From the NCBI GenBank assembly GCA_016790635.1, contig JAEUOR010000063.1, positions 1-64,000 of the forward strand: a stretch of DNA of 64,000 bases, given 5' to 3'. Both the position numbers and the translations under genes were made by a program. The stretch comes from Burkholderiales bacterium. GTDB lineage: Bacteria; Pseudomonadota; Gammaproteobacteria; Burkholderiales; JAEUOS01. This document shows positions 8,340 to 16,512 of the stretch, piece by piece. The notes beneath the pieces are model-generated. The model saw nothing but the letters and a program-made list of their open reading frames with translations, had not been told where the DNA came from and did no database searches. Numbering within the stretch: the stretch's first letter is position 1; each line of letters opens with the position of its first letter.

Positions 8340-8912
8340 CTAGCCGAGCAAGGCCAGCCGCGTGCGTGCCAGTCTGTCGTGCAGGAACTGCCGGTCGCGA
8401 TCGATGAGCGCCCACAGGAAGTTGGTGAAAAAGAAGGGCAGGGCGAAGAGGAAGGCCGCGTAGGAGAACCGGGCAGTGCCGAATCCGGTTGCGACCACCA
8501 CCAGCTTGTAGACCACGAGGCCCAACAGCGGACCGGCCCAGGTCAGGGCGTAGCGGCTGATGCAGCGCGCCAGCGATGGGCTTCCTCCGCCGCTGGCTTC
8601 GAGGCGGAACTTCCAGGTCTTCATGGGCAGGGTCTGGCCGCCGCGTCGCCAGCACCAGATGAAATAAGTCCCCAGGGCGACGAGAATCGTCAACTGGAAT
8701 CCGTACCGCAACGGCGAGGCAGGGTCGCCTCGAAACTGGGCCAGTGCGGAGAACAGGTAGGCAGGGATGAAAATCACCCCGAAAAGCAGCACGGATTCGT
8801 AGACCATGCTCGCCAGCCGGCGGCGCAGGCGCGGCGTCGCAGAGAGCGGCGCCGGCGTGGTACTCGAGGCCTGTCCCTGACCCGCAGCGGGGCGGAGGTC
8901 CTTGGTCGGCAA
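8340..8912 (-). CDS. RDD-family integral membrane protein
   Basis: A 190-residue membrane protein with three to four hydrophobic helices and the RDD motif spread over TPRLRRRLASMVYESVLLFG and the C-terminal LIDRDRQFLHDRLARTRLA. The family's function is unsettled; some members act in ion or small-molecule transport. The start appears to be TTG at 8912, three bases after the DUF3106 stop; an internal ATG would delete the conserved RRRLAS segment. It is the last gene of the sigma factor, DUF3619, DUF3106, RDD series. Confidence 0.82.
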   Translation of the reverse strand: MPTKDLRPAAGQGQASSTTPAPLSATPRLRRRLASMVYESVLLFGVIFIPAYLFSALAQFRGDPASPLRYGFQLTILVALGTYFIWCWRRGGQTLPMKTWKFRLEASGGGSPSLARCISRYALTWAGPLLGLVVYKLVVVATGFGTARFSYAAFLFALPFFFTNFLWALIDRDRQFLHDRLARTRLALLG

Positions 8913-8915
8913 GGC

Positions 8916-9599
8916 CTAATTGGCTTTTTCGGCCGGGCTTGACTGCGTCGTCGCAGGAGAAGCCAGGGGCACTGGCTCCTCGGCCGGCGGGGTGATCGCC
9001 ACGGGGGCGGCACTGGTCGCAGCCGGAACCTGTGCCGGACCGGCGAGGGGATTCGCCTCGCGTACCCGCTCGCTGCGTTTACCTGAAGGCCGTTGCGTGA
9101 CGGCGGCACTCTTGCGCTCCGCTTCCCGCTTCTGTGCCTTCTGAACAGCCGGCTTTTGCGCTTCGGCGGCCGCGGTCAGCTTTTTCTTCTGGATCGGCGC
9201 CAAGGCCTGGTAATCCTGCCACTCGGTCACCTTGCGCTCGGGGGGCAGTTCCTGGGCCTTGCGGAAATTGTCGCGTGCGATGCGCCGCTGCTCGGGTGTC
9301 AGGCGAGCCCATTCCACCATGCGCGACTGTGCCCGCTTCTGTTCTTCCGGCGCCATCTCTCGGTAGCGGTCGGCCAGTGCGATCCAATGCCTGCGGCGGG
9401 TATTGTCAAGCTTGTCCCACTCGCCGGCCAAGGGCTTGAGCACGGCTTGGCGCTCCGGGGACAGCTGGGCCCAATTCGGCTGGCCGAGAACCTGGGCCGT
9501 ACCCGACACCGGGGCGATGAACACCAGGAGGCCGGCGACAAGAGCAAGAAGGGCGCGCAAGAGGGCTGGCGCGCCGGGGTGCGGAACCGCAGTTGCCAT
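8916..9599 (-). CDS. DUF3106 domain exported protein
   Basis: A 227-residue protein from ATG 9599, which overlaps the preceding stop as TGATG (a GTG at 9602 is the alternative). The N-terminus has a hydrophobic signal segment around ALLRALLALVAGLLVFIAPV. Then come charged repeats typical of DUF3106: WAQLSPERQAVLKPLAGEWD, MVEWARLTPEQRRIARDNF, WQDYQALAPIQKKKL. The C-terminus is Lys/Ala/Pro-rich and of low complexity. Function is unknown. The repeated [W-x-x-L-[ST]-P] units suggest a helical periplasmic or envelope protein controlled by the co-encoded sigma factor. Confidence 0.85.
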   Translation of the reverse strand: MATAVPHPGAPALLRALLALVAGLLVFIAPVSGTAQVLGQPNWAQLSPERQAVLKPLAGEWDKLDNTRRRHWIALADRYREMAPEEQKRAQSRMVEWARLTPEQRRIARDNFRKAQELPPERKVTEWQDYQALAPIQKKKLTAAAEAQKPAVQKAQKREAERKSAAVTQRPSGKRSERVREANPLAGPAQVPAATSAAPVAITPPAEEPVPLASPATTQSSPAEKAN

Positions 9600-9985
9600 C
9601 ACTGCCCCTGACGAGAGAGCCAGGCGCCGAAGCCTTTGTCCAAATATGCGTTGGGGGGGACTTCATCGAGCAGCAGGCGCGTGTCGATCTCCAGGTTTTC
9701 CTCTGCCTGCCGTGCCTCATGCCACATGCCGATACCGAACAACCCGACGACCAGGATGATGACCGGTGCGACGCGCCAAAACCAGTCGATGCCGACCGAT
9801 CCGCGCGCCCCGGCCAAGGCGATGACCCCGCTTGCTTCACGCTTTTGCACCGACAGCGCGCGCTCGCGCGCGGCGCGCAGCCTCTCGGGCACGCCATCGC
9901 CCAAGCGGGCCGTGGAAGCATCCAGATGCCGCTTCAAGGCAAGCGCGGTCCGCAGTTCGCGGCGGAGTTCAGGGGTGGTGGTCAT
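9599..9985 (-). CDS. DUF3619 family membrane-anchored protein
   Basis: A 128-residue protein with one transmembrane segment near residues 70-87 (WRVAPVIILVVGLFGIGMWH). A cytoplasmic helical N-terminus precedes it, and a short periplasmic tail carries the conserved DTRLLLDEVPPNAYLDKGF. This topology, placed just after an ECF-type sigma gene, resembles a small anti-sigma factor, but that role is inference; the family is formally uncharacterised. It begins 19 bp after the sigma stop and overlaps DUF3106. Confidence 0.86.
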   Translation of the reverse strand: MTTTPELRRELRTALALKRHLDASTARLGDGVPERLRAARERALSVQKREASGVIALAGARGSVGIDWFWRVAPVIILVVGLFGIGMWHEARQAEENLEIDTRLLLDEVPPNAYLDKGFGAWLSRQGQ

Positions 9986-10004
9986 GGCAAATGTGTGTGG
10001 GCGC

Positions 10005-10577
10005 TCACAACGAAACTCCCTTGGATTTTAGGGCCAAGGCCAAGGCGTGGGTCGCGCGAGAACAGTGTGTCTTGACACTTCCCTCGGAGCAACCCATGAC
10101 TGCGGCGGTTTCGGAAACGTCCAACTCCTCCCAGTAACGCAAAAGGAAGGCTTCCCGTTGACGTTCGGGAAGCCGCTCAATTTCCTTCTCGATCAAGGCC
10201 ATAACCTGCTCTCGCTGGACCAGATCTTCGGCACTTTCTGCGGATTTCGACCCTGGTTCGCTTTCCAAAGTTTCCAGCGGGTCGAAATCTTGCGCCTCCG
10301 ACTCGTCGGCCGGCCCGAGGGATGAAAACAGGGTCGTCCAGAAAGAGCGAACCTTGGTTCGCCGGAAATAGTCACGAATCGCATTTTGCAGAATCCTCTG
10401 GAACAGCAGAGGCAATTCCTGTGCCGGGCGGTCGCCATACTTCTCGGACAGCCGCATCATGGCGTCCTGCACGATGTCCAGCGCAGCGTCCCTGTCGCGC
10501 ACCGCGTACGCAGCCTGCTTGAAGGCGCGACGCTCTACTTCTGCGAGAAATGACGAAAGCTCTTGGGGAGAGGCCAG
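10005..10577 (-). CDS. ECF-like RNA polymerase sigma factor, probable CTG start
   Basis: Sigma-70 family regulator. Region 2 includes AALDIVQDAMMRLSEKYGD and FQRILQNAIRDYFRR. Region 4 is LPERQREAFLLRYWEELDVS followed by the helix-turn-helix ETAAVMGCSEGSVKTH. The first ATG/GTG in frame (GTG 10502) would cut off conserved FLAEVERRAFKQAAYAV. Reading back to the upstream stop, the only codon giving the expected N-terminus (ASPQELSSFLAEVE after the initiator) is CTG at 10577, giving 190 residues. There is no strong Shine-Dalgarno site. Downstream are DUF3619, DUF3106 and RDD genes, its probable regulon or anti-sigma partners. Confidence 0.85.
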   Translation of the reverse strand: MASPQELSSFLAEVERRAFKQAAYAVRDRDAALDIVQDAMMRLSEKYGDRPAQELPLLFQRILQNAIRDYFRRTKVRSFWTTLFSSLGPADESEAQDFDPLETLESEPGSKSAESAEDLVQREQVMALIEKEIERLPERQREAFLLRYWEELDVSETAAVMGCSEGSVKTHCSRATHALALALKSKGVSL

Positions 10578-10999
10578 GGTAGGCTCGCGGGACGGGCAAT
10601 TCGCGGGCGATTATGCCATTGCGGCCGGCCAAAGCACGCTTTTGGCCGGACTTTGACAGGCTTTTACACTCGTTGCCGTACGGATTCCATGTGCTTGCGC
10701 ACGTTTTCGGTTCGCGGAGCCCTTGGTCATTCCCCATCGGTTAGGCCTGGCTTTGACCAAATGCGGCCGAACCGGTATGATGTCGACAGTTTGAGGCTCA
10801 CAAGGCCGACACAACGCCCGCGGCGTCACCTTACCCGTGAACGTGGCACTGCGGCCCTGTTATCGGGTATTCGCGCCGATTCGGCCGGATTCCTGCCTTG
10901 ATTTGCTTCATCAGAGCGAACCGAATTTCCGGCTGCCGGGCCTGTCTTGGCGCTGGCAAAGGCTTTTTCACTTTGGCTCTTTCATGAGGCTTGAAAACC
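10578..10999. other. Intergenic control region between sigma factor and ilvI
   Basis: 422 bases with no convincing gene. It holds the ilvI promoter (10753-10781) and a leader of about 210 bases. Near the ilvI start is a hairpin-like segment with GCCT 10940-10943 pairing with AGGC 10960-10963, TTG pairing with CAA inside it, and TTTTT at 10964-10968. That is terminator-like but short. No branched-chain-amino-acid-rich leader peptide was found in any plus-strand frame. Confidence 0.5.
10753..10781 (+). promoter_or_regulatory. Promoter of the ilvIHC operon
   Basis: TTGACC (10753-10758), a 17-base spacer and TATGAT (10776-10781): five of six consensus matches in each box with ideal spacing. Initiation is expected near 10788, leaving about 210 untranslated bases before ilvI. 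Confidence 0.65.
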
Positions 11000-12721
11000 A
11001 TGTCCGCTAACGAAGAATTGACCGGCGCGCAGATCGTCGTGCGCTGCCTGCAGGCCGAGGGTGTCGAACACGTGTTCGGCTATCCCGGCGGCGCGGTCTT
11101 GTACATCTACGACGAATTGTTCAAGCAGGATAGCGTCAAGCACATCCTGGTGCGCCACGAGCAGGCGGCGGTGCACGCGGCCGATGCCTATTCGCGCTCC
11201 TCCGAGAAGGTCGGCGTGTGCCTGGTCACCTCCGGGCCGGGCGTGACCAACGCGGTGACCGGCATTGCGACTGCCTACATGGATTCCATCCCGATGGTCG
11301 TCCTGACCGGTCAGGTGCCGACCCATGCGATCGGTCTGGACGCGTTCCAGGAGTGCGACACGGTCGGCATCACCCGCCCGGTCGTCAAGCACAATTTCCT
11401 TGTCAAGGACGTGCGCGACCTGGCCGCGACGATCAAGAAGGCGTTTTATGTCGCGGCGTCGGGCCGCCCCGGGCCGGTGCTGGTCGACATTCCCAAGGAC
11501 GTGACCGCCAAGAAGGCCAGCTTTTCCTATCCCGGGGAGGTCGAGATGCGCTCCTACCGGCCGGTCGTCAAGGGGCACAGCGGGCAGATCAAGAAGGCGG
11601 TGCAGATGATCCTCGCGGCCAAGCGGCCGATGATCTACACCGGCGGCGGCGTGATCCTGGCCAACGCGGCCCCCGAGTTGAACGAGCTGGTCGACAAGCT
11701 CGGCTACCCCTGCACCAACACACTGATGGGCCTGGGCGCGTATCGCGCTACCGACCGCAAGTTTGTCGGCATGCCCGGCATGCACGGCACCTACGAGGCC
11801 AACTGGGCGATGCAGAAGTGCGACGTGCTGATCGCGATCGGCGCGCGCTTCGACGACCGTGTGATCGGCAACCCGGCCGATTTTGCCAAGCACGAACGCC
11901 AGATCATCCATATCGATGTGGACCCCTCGTCGATCTCCAAGCGCGTCAAGGTCGACGTGCCGATCGTCGGCGACGTGCGCGACGTGCTCAAGGAGATGCT
12001 CAAGCTCATCGACACGGCCGGGCAAAAGCCCGACGGCGCGGCGCTGGCAGACTGGTGGAAGCAGATCGAGGACTGGCGTGCCAAGGATTGCCTGGCCTAC
12101 GACCGCAAGAGCGAACTGATCAAGCCGCAGTTCGTCATCGAGAAGCTCTGGGAAGCCACCGGCGGGGACGCCTACGTGACCTCGGACGTGGGCCAGCACC
12201 AGATGTGGGCGGCGCAGTTCTACAAGTTCGACCGGCCGCGGCGCTGGATCAACTCCGGCGGGCTGGGGACCATGGGCTTCGGACTGCCGGCCGCGATGGG
12301 CGTGCAGATGGTGCATCCCGATGCCACGGTCGCCTGCATCACCGGCGAGGCCTCGATCCAGATGTGCATCCAGGAACTGTCCACCTGCAAGCAATACCGC
12401 CTGCCGGTCAAGGTGTTGAACCTCAACAACGGCTATCTGGGCATGGTGCGCCAGTGGCAGCAGATCGAGTATGGCTCGCGCTACTCCGAGTCTTACGTCG
12501 ACGCCCTGCCCGACTTCGTCAAGCTGACCGAGGCCTACGGCCATGTCGGCATGCAGATCAGGAAGCCGGGCGATGTCGAGGGCGCGATCCGCGAGGCCCT
12601 GCGACTCAAGGACCGTTGCGTGTTCATGGACTTCCTGACCGATCCCAAGGAGAACGTCTGGCCGATGGTGCAGGCCGGCAAGGGGCTGACCAACATGCTC
12701 CTGGGGTCGGAGGAACTGTGA
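11000..12721 (+). CDS. ilvI: Acetolactate synthase large (catalytic) subunit
   Basis: ThDP- and FAD-dependent enzyme that condenses pyruvate with pyruvate or 2-oxobutyrate, the first common step of valine, leucine and isoleucine synthesis. The ATG at 11000 (MSANEELTGAQIVVRCLQAE) gives 573 residues, with GAGG upstream. Visible are HEQAA with the catalytic Glu, VTSGPGVTN, the FAD region and the C-terminal ThDP domain ending LNLNNGYLGMVRQWQQ. The Mg/ThDP motif, normally GDGS, reads GEAS here (see findings). The stop overlaps ilvH as TGATG. Confidence 0.97.
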   Translation: MSANEELTGAQIVVRCLQAEGVEHVFGYPGGAVLYIYDELFKQDSVKHILVRHEQAAVHAADAYSRSSEKVGVCLVTSGPGVTNAVTGIATAYMDSIPMVVLTGQVPTHAIGLDAFQECDTVGITRPVVKHNFLVKDVRDLAATIKKAFYVAASGRPGPVLVDIPKDVTAKKASFSYPGEVEMRSYRPVVKGHSGQIKKAVQMILAAKRPMIYTGGGVILANAAPELNELVDKLGYPCTNTLMGLGAYRATDRKFVGMPGMHGTYEANWAMQKCDVLIAIGARFDDRVIGNPADFAKHERQIIHIDVDPSSISKRVKVDVPIVGDVRDVLKEMLKLIDTAGQKPDGAALADWWKQIEDWRAKDCLAYDRKSELIKPQFVIEKLWEATGGDAYVTSDVGQHQMWAAQFYKFDRPRRWINSGGLGTMGFGLPAAMGVQMVHPDATVACITGEASIQMCIQELSTCKQYRLPVKVLNLNNGYLGMVRQWQQIEYGSRYSESYVDALPDFVKLTEAYGHVGMQIRKPGDVEGAIREALRLKDRCVFMDFLTDPKENVWPMVQAGKGLTNMLLGSEEL

Positions 12722-13212
12722 TGCGCCACATCATTTCCATCCTGGTTGAGAACGAGGCGGGCGCGCTGTCGCGCGTGGCCGGTCTTTTCTCGGCGCGCGG
12801 CTACAACATCGAGACCCTCACGGTCGCGCCCACCGAGGATTCCTCGCTGTCGCGCATGACCATCGTCACCAAGGGCTCGGACGATGTCATCGAGCAGATC
12901 ACCAAGCACTTGAACCGCTTGATCGAGGTGGTCAAGGTGGTCGACCTGTCCGAGGGTGCGCACATCGAGCGCGAACTCATGCTCGTCAAGGTGCGTGCCA
13001 CCGGCAAGGAGCGTGAAGAGATGAAGCGCATGGCGGAGATCTTCCGCGGTCGCATCATCGATGTCACCGACAAGACCTATACCATCGAACTCACCGGCGA
13101 CGTCGCCAAGATGGACGCCTTCATCGAGGGCATCGATCGATCGATGATCCTGGAGACGGTGCGTACCGGCGTTTCGGGGATAGGCCGCGGCGAGCGGGTT
13201 CTGAAAGTCTGA
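12721..13212 (+). CDS. ilvH: Acetolactate synthase small (regulatory) subunit
   Basis: Regulatory partner of IlvI that confers valine feedback inhibition. The 163-residue protein has an N-terminal ACT domain (MRHIISILVENEAGALSRVA, GLFSARGYNIETLTVAPTED) and a C-terminal domain with ERELMLVKVRA and FRGRIIDVTDKTYTIELTGD. The length is normal for the family. The start codon shares one base with the ilvI stop, so translation is coupled; ilvC follows 34 bp downstream. Confidence 0.97.
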   Translation: MRHIISILVENEAGALSRVAGLFSARGYNIETLTVAPTEDSSLSRMTIVTKGSDDVIEQITKHLNRLIEVVKVVDLSEGAHIERELMLVKVRATGKEREEMKRMAEIFRGRIIDVTDKTYTIELTGDVAKMDAFIEGIDRSMILETVRTGVSGIGRGERVLKV

Positions 13213-13246
13213 TTTTTCAAACATTTTTCTGGGGAAGGAGAGAAGC

Positions 13247-14263
13247 ATGAAGGTTTATTACGACAAGGACGCCGACCTGAGCCTCATCAAGGGCAAGAAG
13301 GTCACCATCGTTGGATACGGTTCGCAGGGGCACGCGCACGCGCAGAACCTGAACGACTCCGGGGTCAAGGTGACCGTCGGCGTGCGCAAGGGCGGGCCCT
13401 CGTGGGACAAGGTGAAGAAGGCGGGTCTCAAGGTGGCCGACGTGGCAACGGCGGTCAAGGGCGCCGACTTCGTCATCATGCTCATGCCCGACGAGCACAT
13501 CGCGGCGACCTACAAGTCGGAAGTCGAGCCCAACCTGCGCAAGGGCGCGACGCTGGCTTTTGCGCACGGCTTCAATATCCACTATGGACAGGTGTCGCCG
13601 CGCGCCGACCTGGACGTGGTCATGATCGCGCCCAAGGCGCCCGGCCACACCGTGCGCTCGACCTATGCGGCTGGCGGTGGCGTGCCGATGCTGATCGCGA
13701 TTCACCAGAATCCGAGCAAGAAGGCGCGCGATCTGGCGCTGTCCTATGCTGCCGCGATCGGCGGGGCGCGTGCGGGCGTGATCGAGACCAACTTCCGCGA
13801 AGAGACCGAGACCGACCTGTTCGGCGAACAGGTCGTCCTTTGCGGCGGGACCGTGGAACTCATCAAGGCCGGCTACGAGACCTTGGTTGAGGCCGGCTAC
13901 GCACCCGAGATGGCCTATTTCGAGTGCCTGCACGAGTTGAAGCTGATCGTCGACCTGATCTACGAGGGCGGCATCGCCAACATGAACTACTCGATCTCGA
14001 ACAACGCGGAGTATGGCGAGTACGTCAGCGGGCCGCGCATCATCACCGATGAGACCAAGCGGGTCATGAAGCAGATCCTGAAGGACATCCAGACTGGCGA
14101 ATACGCCAAGAGCTTCATCAACGAGAACCGCGCCGGAGCGCCCACGCTGCTCTCGCGCCGCCGCCTGGGCGCCGAGCACTCCGTCGAGATCGTCGGCGAG
14201 AAACTGCGCGCGATGATGCCGTGGATCAAGCAGAAGGCGCTGGTCGATCGCTCGCGCAACTGA
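13247..14263 (+). CDS. ilvC: Ketol-acid reductoisomerase (NADP)
   Basis: Catalyses the Mg-dependent isomerisation and NADPH reduction of acetolactate or acetohydroxybutyrate. It is a class I (short) enzyme of 338 residues. VTIVGYGSQGHAHAQNLNDS is the Rossmann motif with class I spacing. EETETDLFGEQVVLCGG and ANMNYSISNNAEYGEYV provide metal ligands and the knotted C-terminal domain. A strong GGGGAAGGAGAG tract precedes the ATG. It is the third gene of ilvIHC, and a long GC-rich stem-loop sits immediately after its stop. Confidence 0.97.
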   Translation: MKVYYDKDADLSLIKGKKVTIVGYGSQGHAHAQNLNDSGVKVTVGVRKGGPSWDKVKKAGLKVADVATAVKGADFVIMLMPDEHIAATYKSEVEPNLRKGATLAFAHGFNIHYGQVSPRADLDVVMIAPKAPGHTVRSTYAAGGGVPMLIAIHQNPSKKARDLALSYAAAIGGARAGVIETNFREETETDLFGEQVVLCGGTVELIKAGYETLVEAGYAPEMAYFECLHELKLIVDLIYEGGIANMNYSISNNAEYGEYVSGPRIITDETKRVMKQILKDIQTGEYAKSFINENRAGAPTLLSRRRLGAEHSVEIVGEKLRAMMPWIKQKALVDRSRN

Positions 14264-14271
14264 CGTGGAAG

Positions 14272-14300
14272 CCCGGGCCGGCCGAGCCGGTCGGCCCGGG
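14272..14300 (+). terminator. GC-rich stem-loop after ilvC
   Basis: A 12-bp stem (14272-14283 with 14289-14300, one G-T pair) with a 5-base loop begins 9 bases after the ilvC stop. No T-tract follows, so it may stabilise the 3' end or act as a weak terminator. Confidence 0.4.
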
Positions 14301-14419
14301 ATGCGGTTCGTCGCTCCTGAACGGGGCGGGCGGCACCGCCTGCGAATTGCCGGTGGCGGGAACGCGCCGCGCTTACAATTGATCTCTGGGGTGGTTCAAG
14401 CCGCCCGGAGGTATTTGAG

Positions 14420-14623
14420 ATGGGTGATGCGCATAAGCTTGCCGCGATTCTCGTGACGGCGATACCTCTGATTGCCGGCTGCGGAGACAAGGTCCCTGAG
14501 TCCAAGGCAGCCAAGGACCTTGGCAACGTCCCGCGACAGGTGATCGACAAGGCGGCTTCAGGCGCCGGCAGTGCGCTCCAGCAAGGTGCTGAACGCACGC
14601 GAGAAGAAGACAAGAAACCATAG
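14420..14623 (+). CDS. Small predicted lipoprotein
   Basis: A 67-residue protein with GGAGG 10 bases before the ATG. It has a basic start, a hydrophobic stretch and the lipobox LIAGC at residues 18-22, followed by a short hydrophilic tail with GNVPRQVIDKAASGAGSALQ. This fits a type II signal peptide and envelope anchoring. No function is recognised. The position between ilvC and pssA is where Burkholderiales genomes often carry small or phospholipid-related genes. Confidence 0.65.
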   Translation: MGDAHKLAAILVTAIPLIAGCGDKVPESKAAKDLGNVPRQVIDKAASGAGSALQQGAERTREEDKKP

Positions 14624-14655
14624 CATCACAACCTCGGACAGCTGCGAGACACGCC

Positions 14656-15447
14656 TTGCCACCCTTAGATCCTGCTCCGGCCCCCGGACGTGCACGCTTG
14701 CTCAGGCGTCGCGGGGTCTACCTGTTGCCCAATGCGTTCACTACGGCCTGCCTTTTTTGCGGGTTCTACGCGATCGTCATGGCGATGGATGGCGACTTCG
14801 AGCGTTCGTGCATCGCTATTTTCGTGGCGATGGTCATGGACTCGCTGGACGGCCGGGTGGCGCGCCTGACCCACACACAGAGCGATTTCGGCGCCGAATA
14901 CGACAGCCTGGCCGACATGGTTTCCTTCGGCGCTGCGCCCGCGCTGATCGTCTATCAGTGGGGCCTGCAGCCGTTCGGACGCTGGGGCTGGTTCGCTGCG
15001 TTCGTGTATTGCGCTGCGGCCGCTTTGCGACTGGCGCGTTTCAACACCAACATCGATGTTGTCGACAAGCGCTTTTTCCAGGGCATGCCCAGCCCGGCCG
15101 CGGCGGCCCTCCTGGTCGGGTTTGTCTGGCTGGCGTATGACAACAAGTTCCCGCTCGACGAGTACTACCTGCGCTATGTCGGCTGGTTCATCGCTGTGTA
15201 CGCCGGCATCGCGATGGTGTCGAGCGTGCCGTTTTACAGTTTCAAGGACATCGGCCGCACGCGGCGCGTGCCGGTGATCGTGATCTTTCTTCTCGGCATC
15301 GCGATGTTCGTGATTTCCTCGTACCCGCCGCTGACGCTCTTCAGCCTGTTCGTCGTCTACGGACTGTCCGGCTATGTGCTGTGGGCGTGGAACCTCACGC
15401 GGGGCAAGCGCGCTTCGGACATCGTCAGGAAACCGCCTGCGCCTTGA
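14656..15447 (+). CDS. pssA: CDP-diacylglycerol-serine O-phosphatidyltransferase
   Basis: Integral membrane enzyme that makes phosphatidylserine, the precursor of phosphatidylethanolamine. It shows the CDP-alcohol phosphotransferase signature DG-x2-AR-x8-G-x3-D-x3-D as DSLDGRVARLTHTQSD then FGAEYDSLADM. The N-terminal RRRGVYLLPNAFTTACLFCG and several hydrophobic helices match PssA. The reading frame starts at TTG 14656, giving 263 residues; no ATG lies upstream of the conserved region, so the exact start is uncertain. The psd gene that commonly accompanies it is absent here. Confidence 0.93.
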   Translation: MPPLDPAPAPGRARLLRRRGVYLLPNAFTTACLFCGFYAIVMAMDGDFERSCIAIFVAMVMDSLDGRVARLTHTQSDFGAEYDSLADMVSFGAAPALIVYQWGLQPFGRWGWFAAFVYCAAAALRLARFNTNIDVVDKRFFQGMPSPAAAALLVGFVWLAYDNKFPLDEYYLRYVGWFIAVYAGIAMVSSVPFYSFKDIGRTRRVPVIVIFLLGIAMFVISSYPPLTLFSLFVVYGLSGYVLWAWNLTRGKRASDIVRKPPAP

Positions 15448-15528
15448 GCGCGGCGCCCGGAAGCGCCGGATTGCCGGCGGGTGCCGCGATTTGTTGCCGC
15501 GCTCGGACGGATGTGTTCCTGCGGCGTG

Positions 15529-16497
15529 CTATTCCGCCTTGGCGCCGGAATCCTTGACCGCCTTGGCCCAGCGCGGCATTTCGGAACGGATATAGGCCGC
15601 GTATTCGGCGGCACTGCCGCCGAATACATCTGCGCCCTGCGCAGCAAGCCGTGCACGCACCCCGGCGTCAGCCAACGCCTTGTTGATTTCCGCGTTGAGA
15701 CGCGCGACGATTTCGGCCAATGTGCCGGCCGGCACCACCACGCCCTGCCAGGCCGCGGCATCGAAGCCCGGCAGGCCGGATTCGGCGAACGTCGGCAGAT
15801 CGGGCAGGACCGTGGAGCGCCTCAAGCTGGTGACGGCGATGCCGCGCAGCCGGCCATCTCTGATGTAGGGCAGCGCGGTGTTGACCGTGTCGGTCATGAA
15901 CTGCGTCTGCCCGGCGGCCAGGTCCACCAGGCCCGGCGCGCTGCCCTTGTACGGAACATGGGTTGCCGCGAGGCCCATGTGCGAGGCGAGCATCGCGCTC
16001 GCCAGGTGGGTGATGGTGCCACTGCCCGAGGACGAATAGTTGATCTGCCCTGCACGCGAGCGCACGTGCTCGACGAATTCCCTCATGGTGCGCGCGGGCA
16101 CTTGGGGATTCACCACCAACACCATGGGAATGGCCGCGGTCAGCGCCACCGGGGTGAAGTCCTTGAGGGTGTCATAGCTGGCGCGGCCATAGAGCGCCGG
16201 ATTGATGACGATCGCGGAGGTGTTATAGAAGATCGTGTAACCGTCGCTGGCCGCCTTGGCCGCAAGCTCGGCGCCGATGTTGCCGCCCGCACCGGGCTTG
16301 TTGTCGACCAGCACCTGCTGGCCGAGTTGCTCGCCCAGTTTTTGCGCCAGTACCCGCGCGACGATGTCGGTCGGCCCGCCGGGCGGAAACGCGATGATCA
16401 TCCGTATCGGCTTGTTGGGCCAGACCTGCGCGGCCGCCGGCAATGCGCCAGCGGCCAGGAGGACCGCCGACAGGATGGAGAGCAGTTTGTGCAACAC
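15529..16497 (-). CDS. Bug-family tripartite tricarboxylate transporter substrate-binding protein
   Basis: A 322-residue periplasmic receptor with signal peptide MLHKLLSILSAVLLAAGALP ending AAA-Q. Family motifs are WPNKPIRMIIAFPPGGPTDI, LVDNKPGAGGNIGAE, SDGYTIFYNTSA and THVPYKGSAPGLVDLAAGQ. Bug proteins bind carboxylates or amino-acid-like acids; the ligand cannot be deduced. It is the last gene of a four-gene minus-strand operon, 15 bp after the D-aminoacylase-type gene, so a product or substrate of that hydrolase is a reasonable ligand guess. No membrane TctA/B components are nearby. Confidence 0.93.
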   Translation of the reverse strand: MLHKLLSILSAVLLAAGALPAAAQVWPNKPIRMIIAFPPGGPTDIVARVLAQKLGEQLGQQVLVDNKPGAGGNIGAELAAKAASDGYTIFYNTSAIVINPALYGRASYDTLKDFTPVALTAAIPMVLVVNPQVPARTMREFVEHVRSRAGQINYSSSGSGTITHLASAMLASHMGLAATHVPYKGSAPGLVDLAAGQTQFMTDTVNTALPYIRDGRLRGIAVTSLRRSTVLPDLPTFAESGLPGFDAAAWQGVVVPAGTLAEIVARLNAEINKALADAGVRARLAAQGADVFGGSAAEYAAYIRSEMPRWAKAVKDSGAKAE

Positions 16498-16512
16498 GGG
16501 TTTTTCTCCTGA

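Noticed and set aside
10837..11010. 58-codon GTG frame in the ilvI leader as a possible leader peptide
   Set aside because: Not enriched in Ile, Leu or Val codons, overlaps ilvI, and ends inside it.
10982..12544. 520-codon minus-strand open frame across ilvI
   Set aside because: Mirror of a well-conserved acetolactate synthase gene; composition is that of a GC shadow frame.
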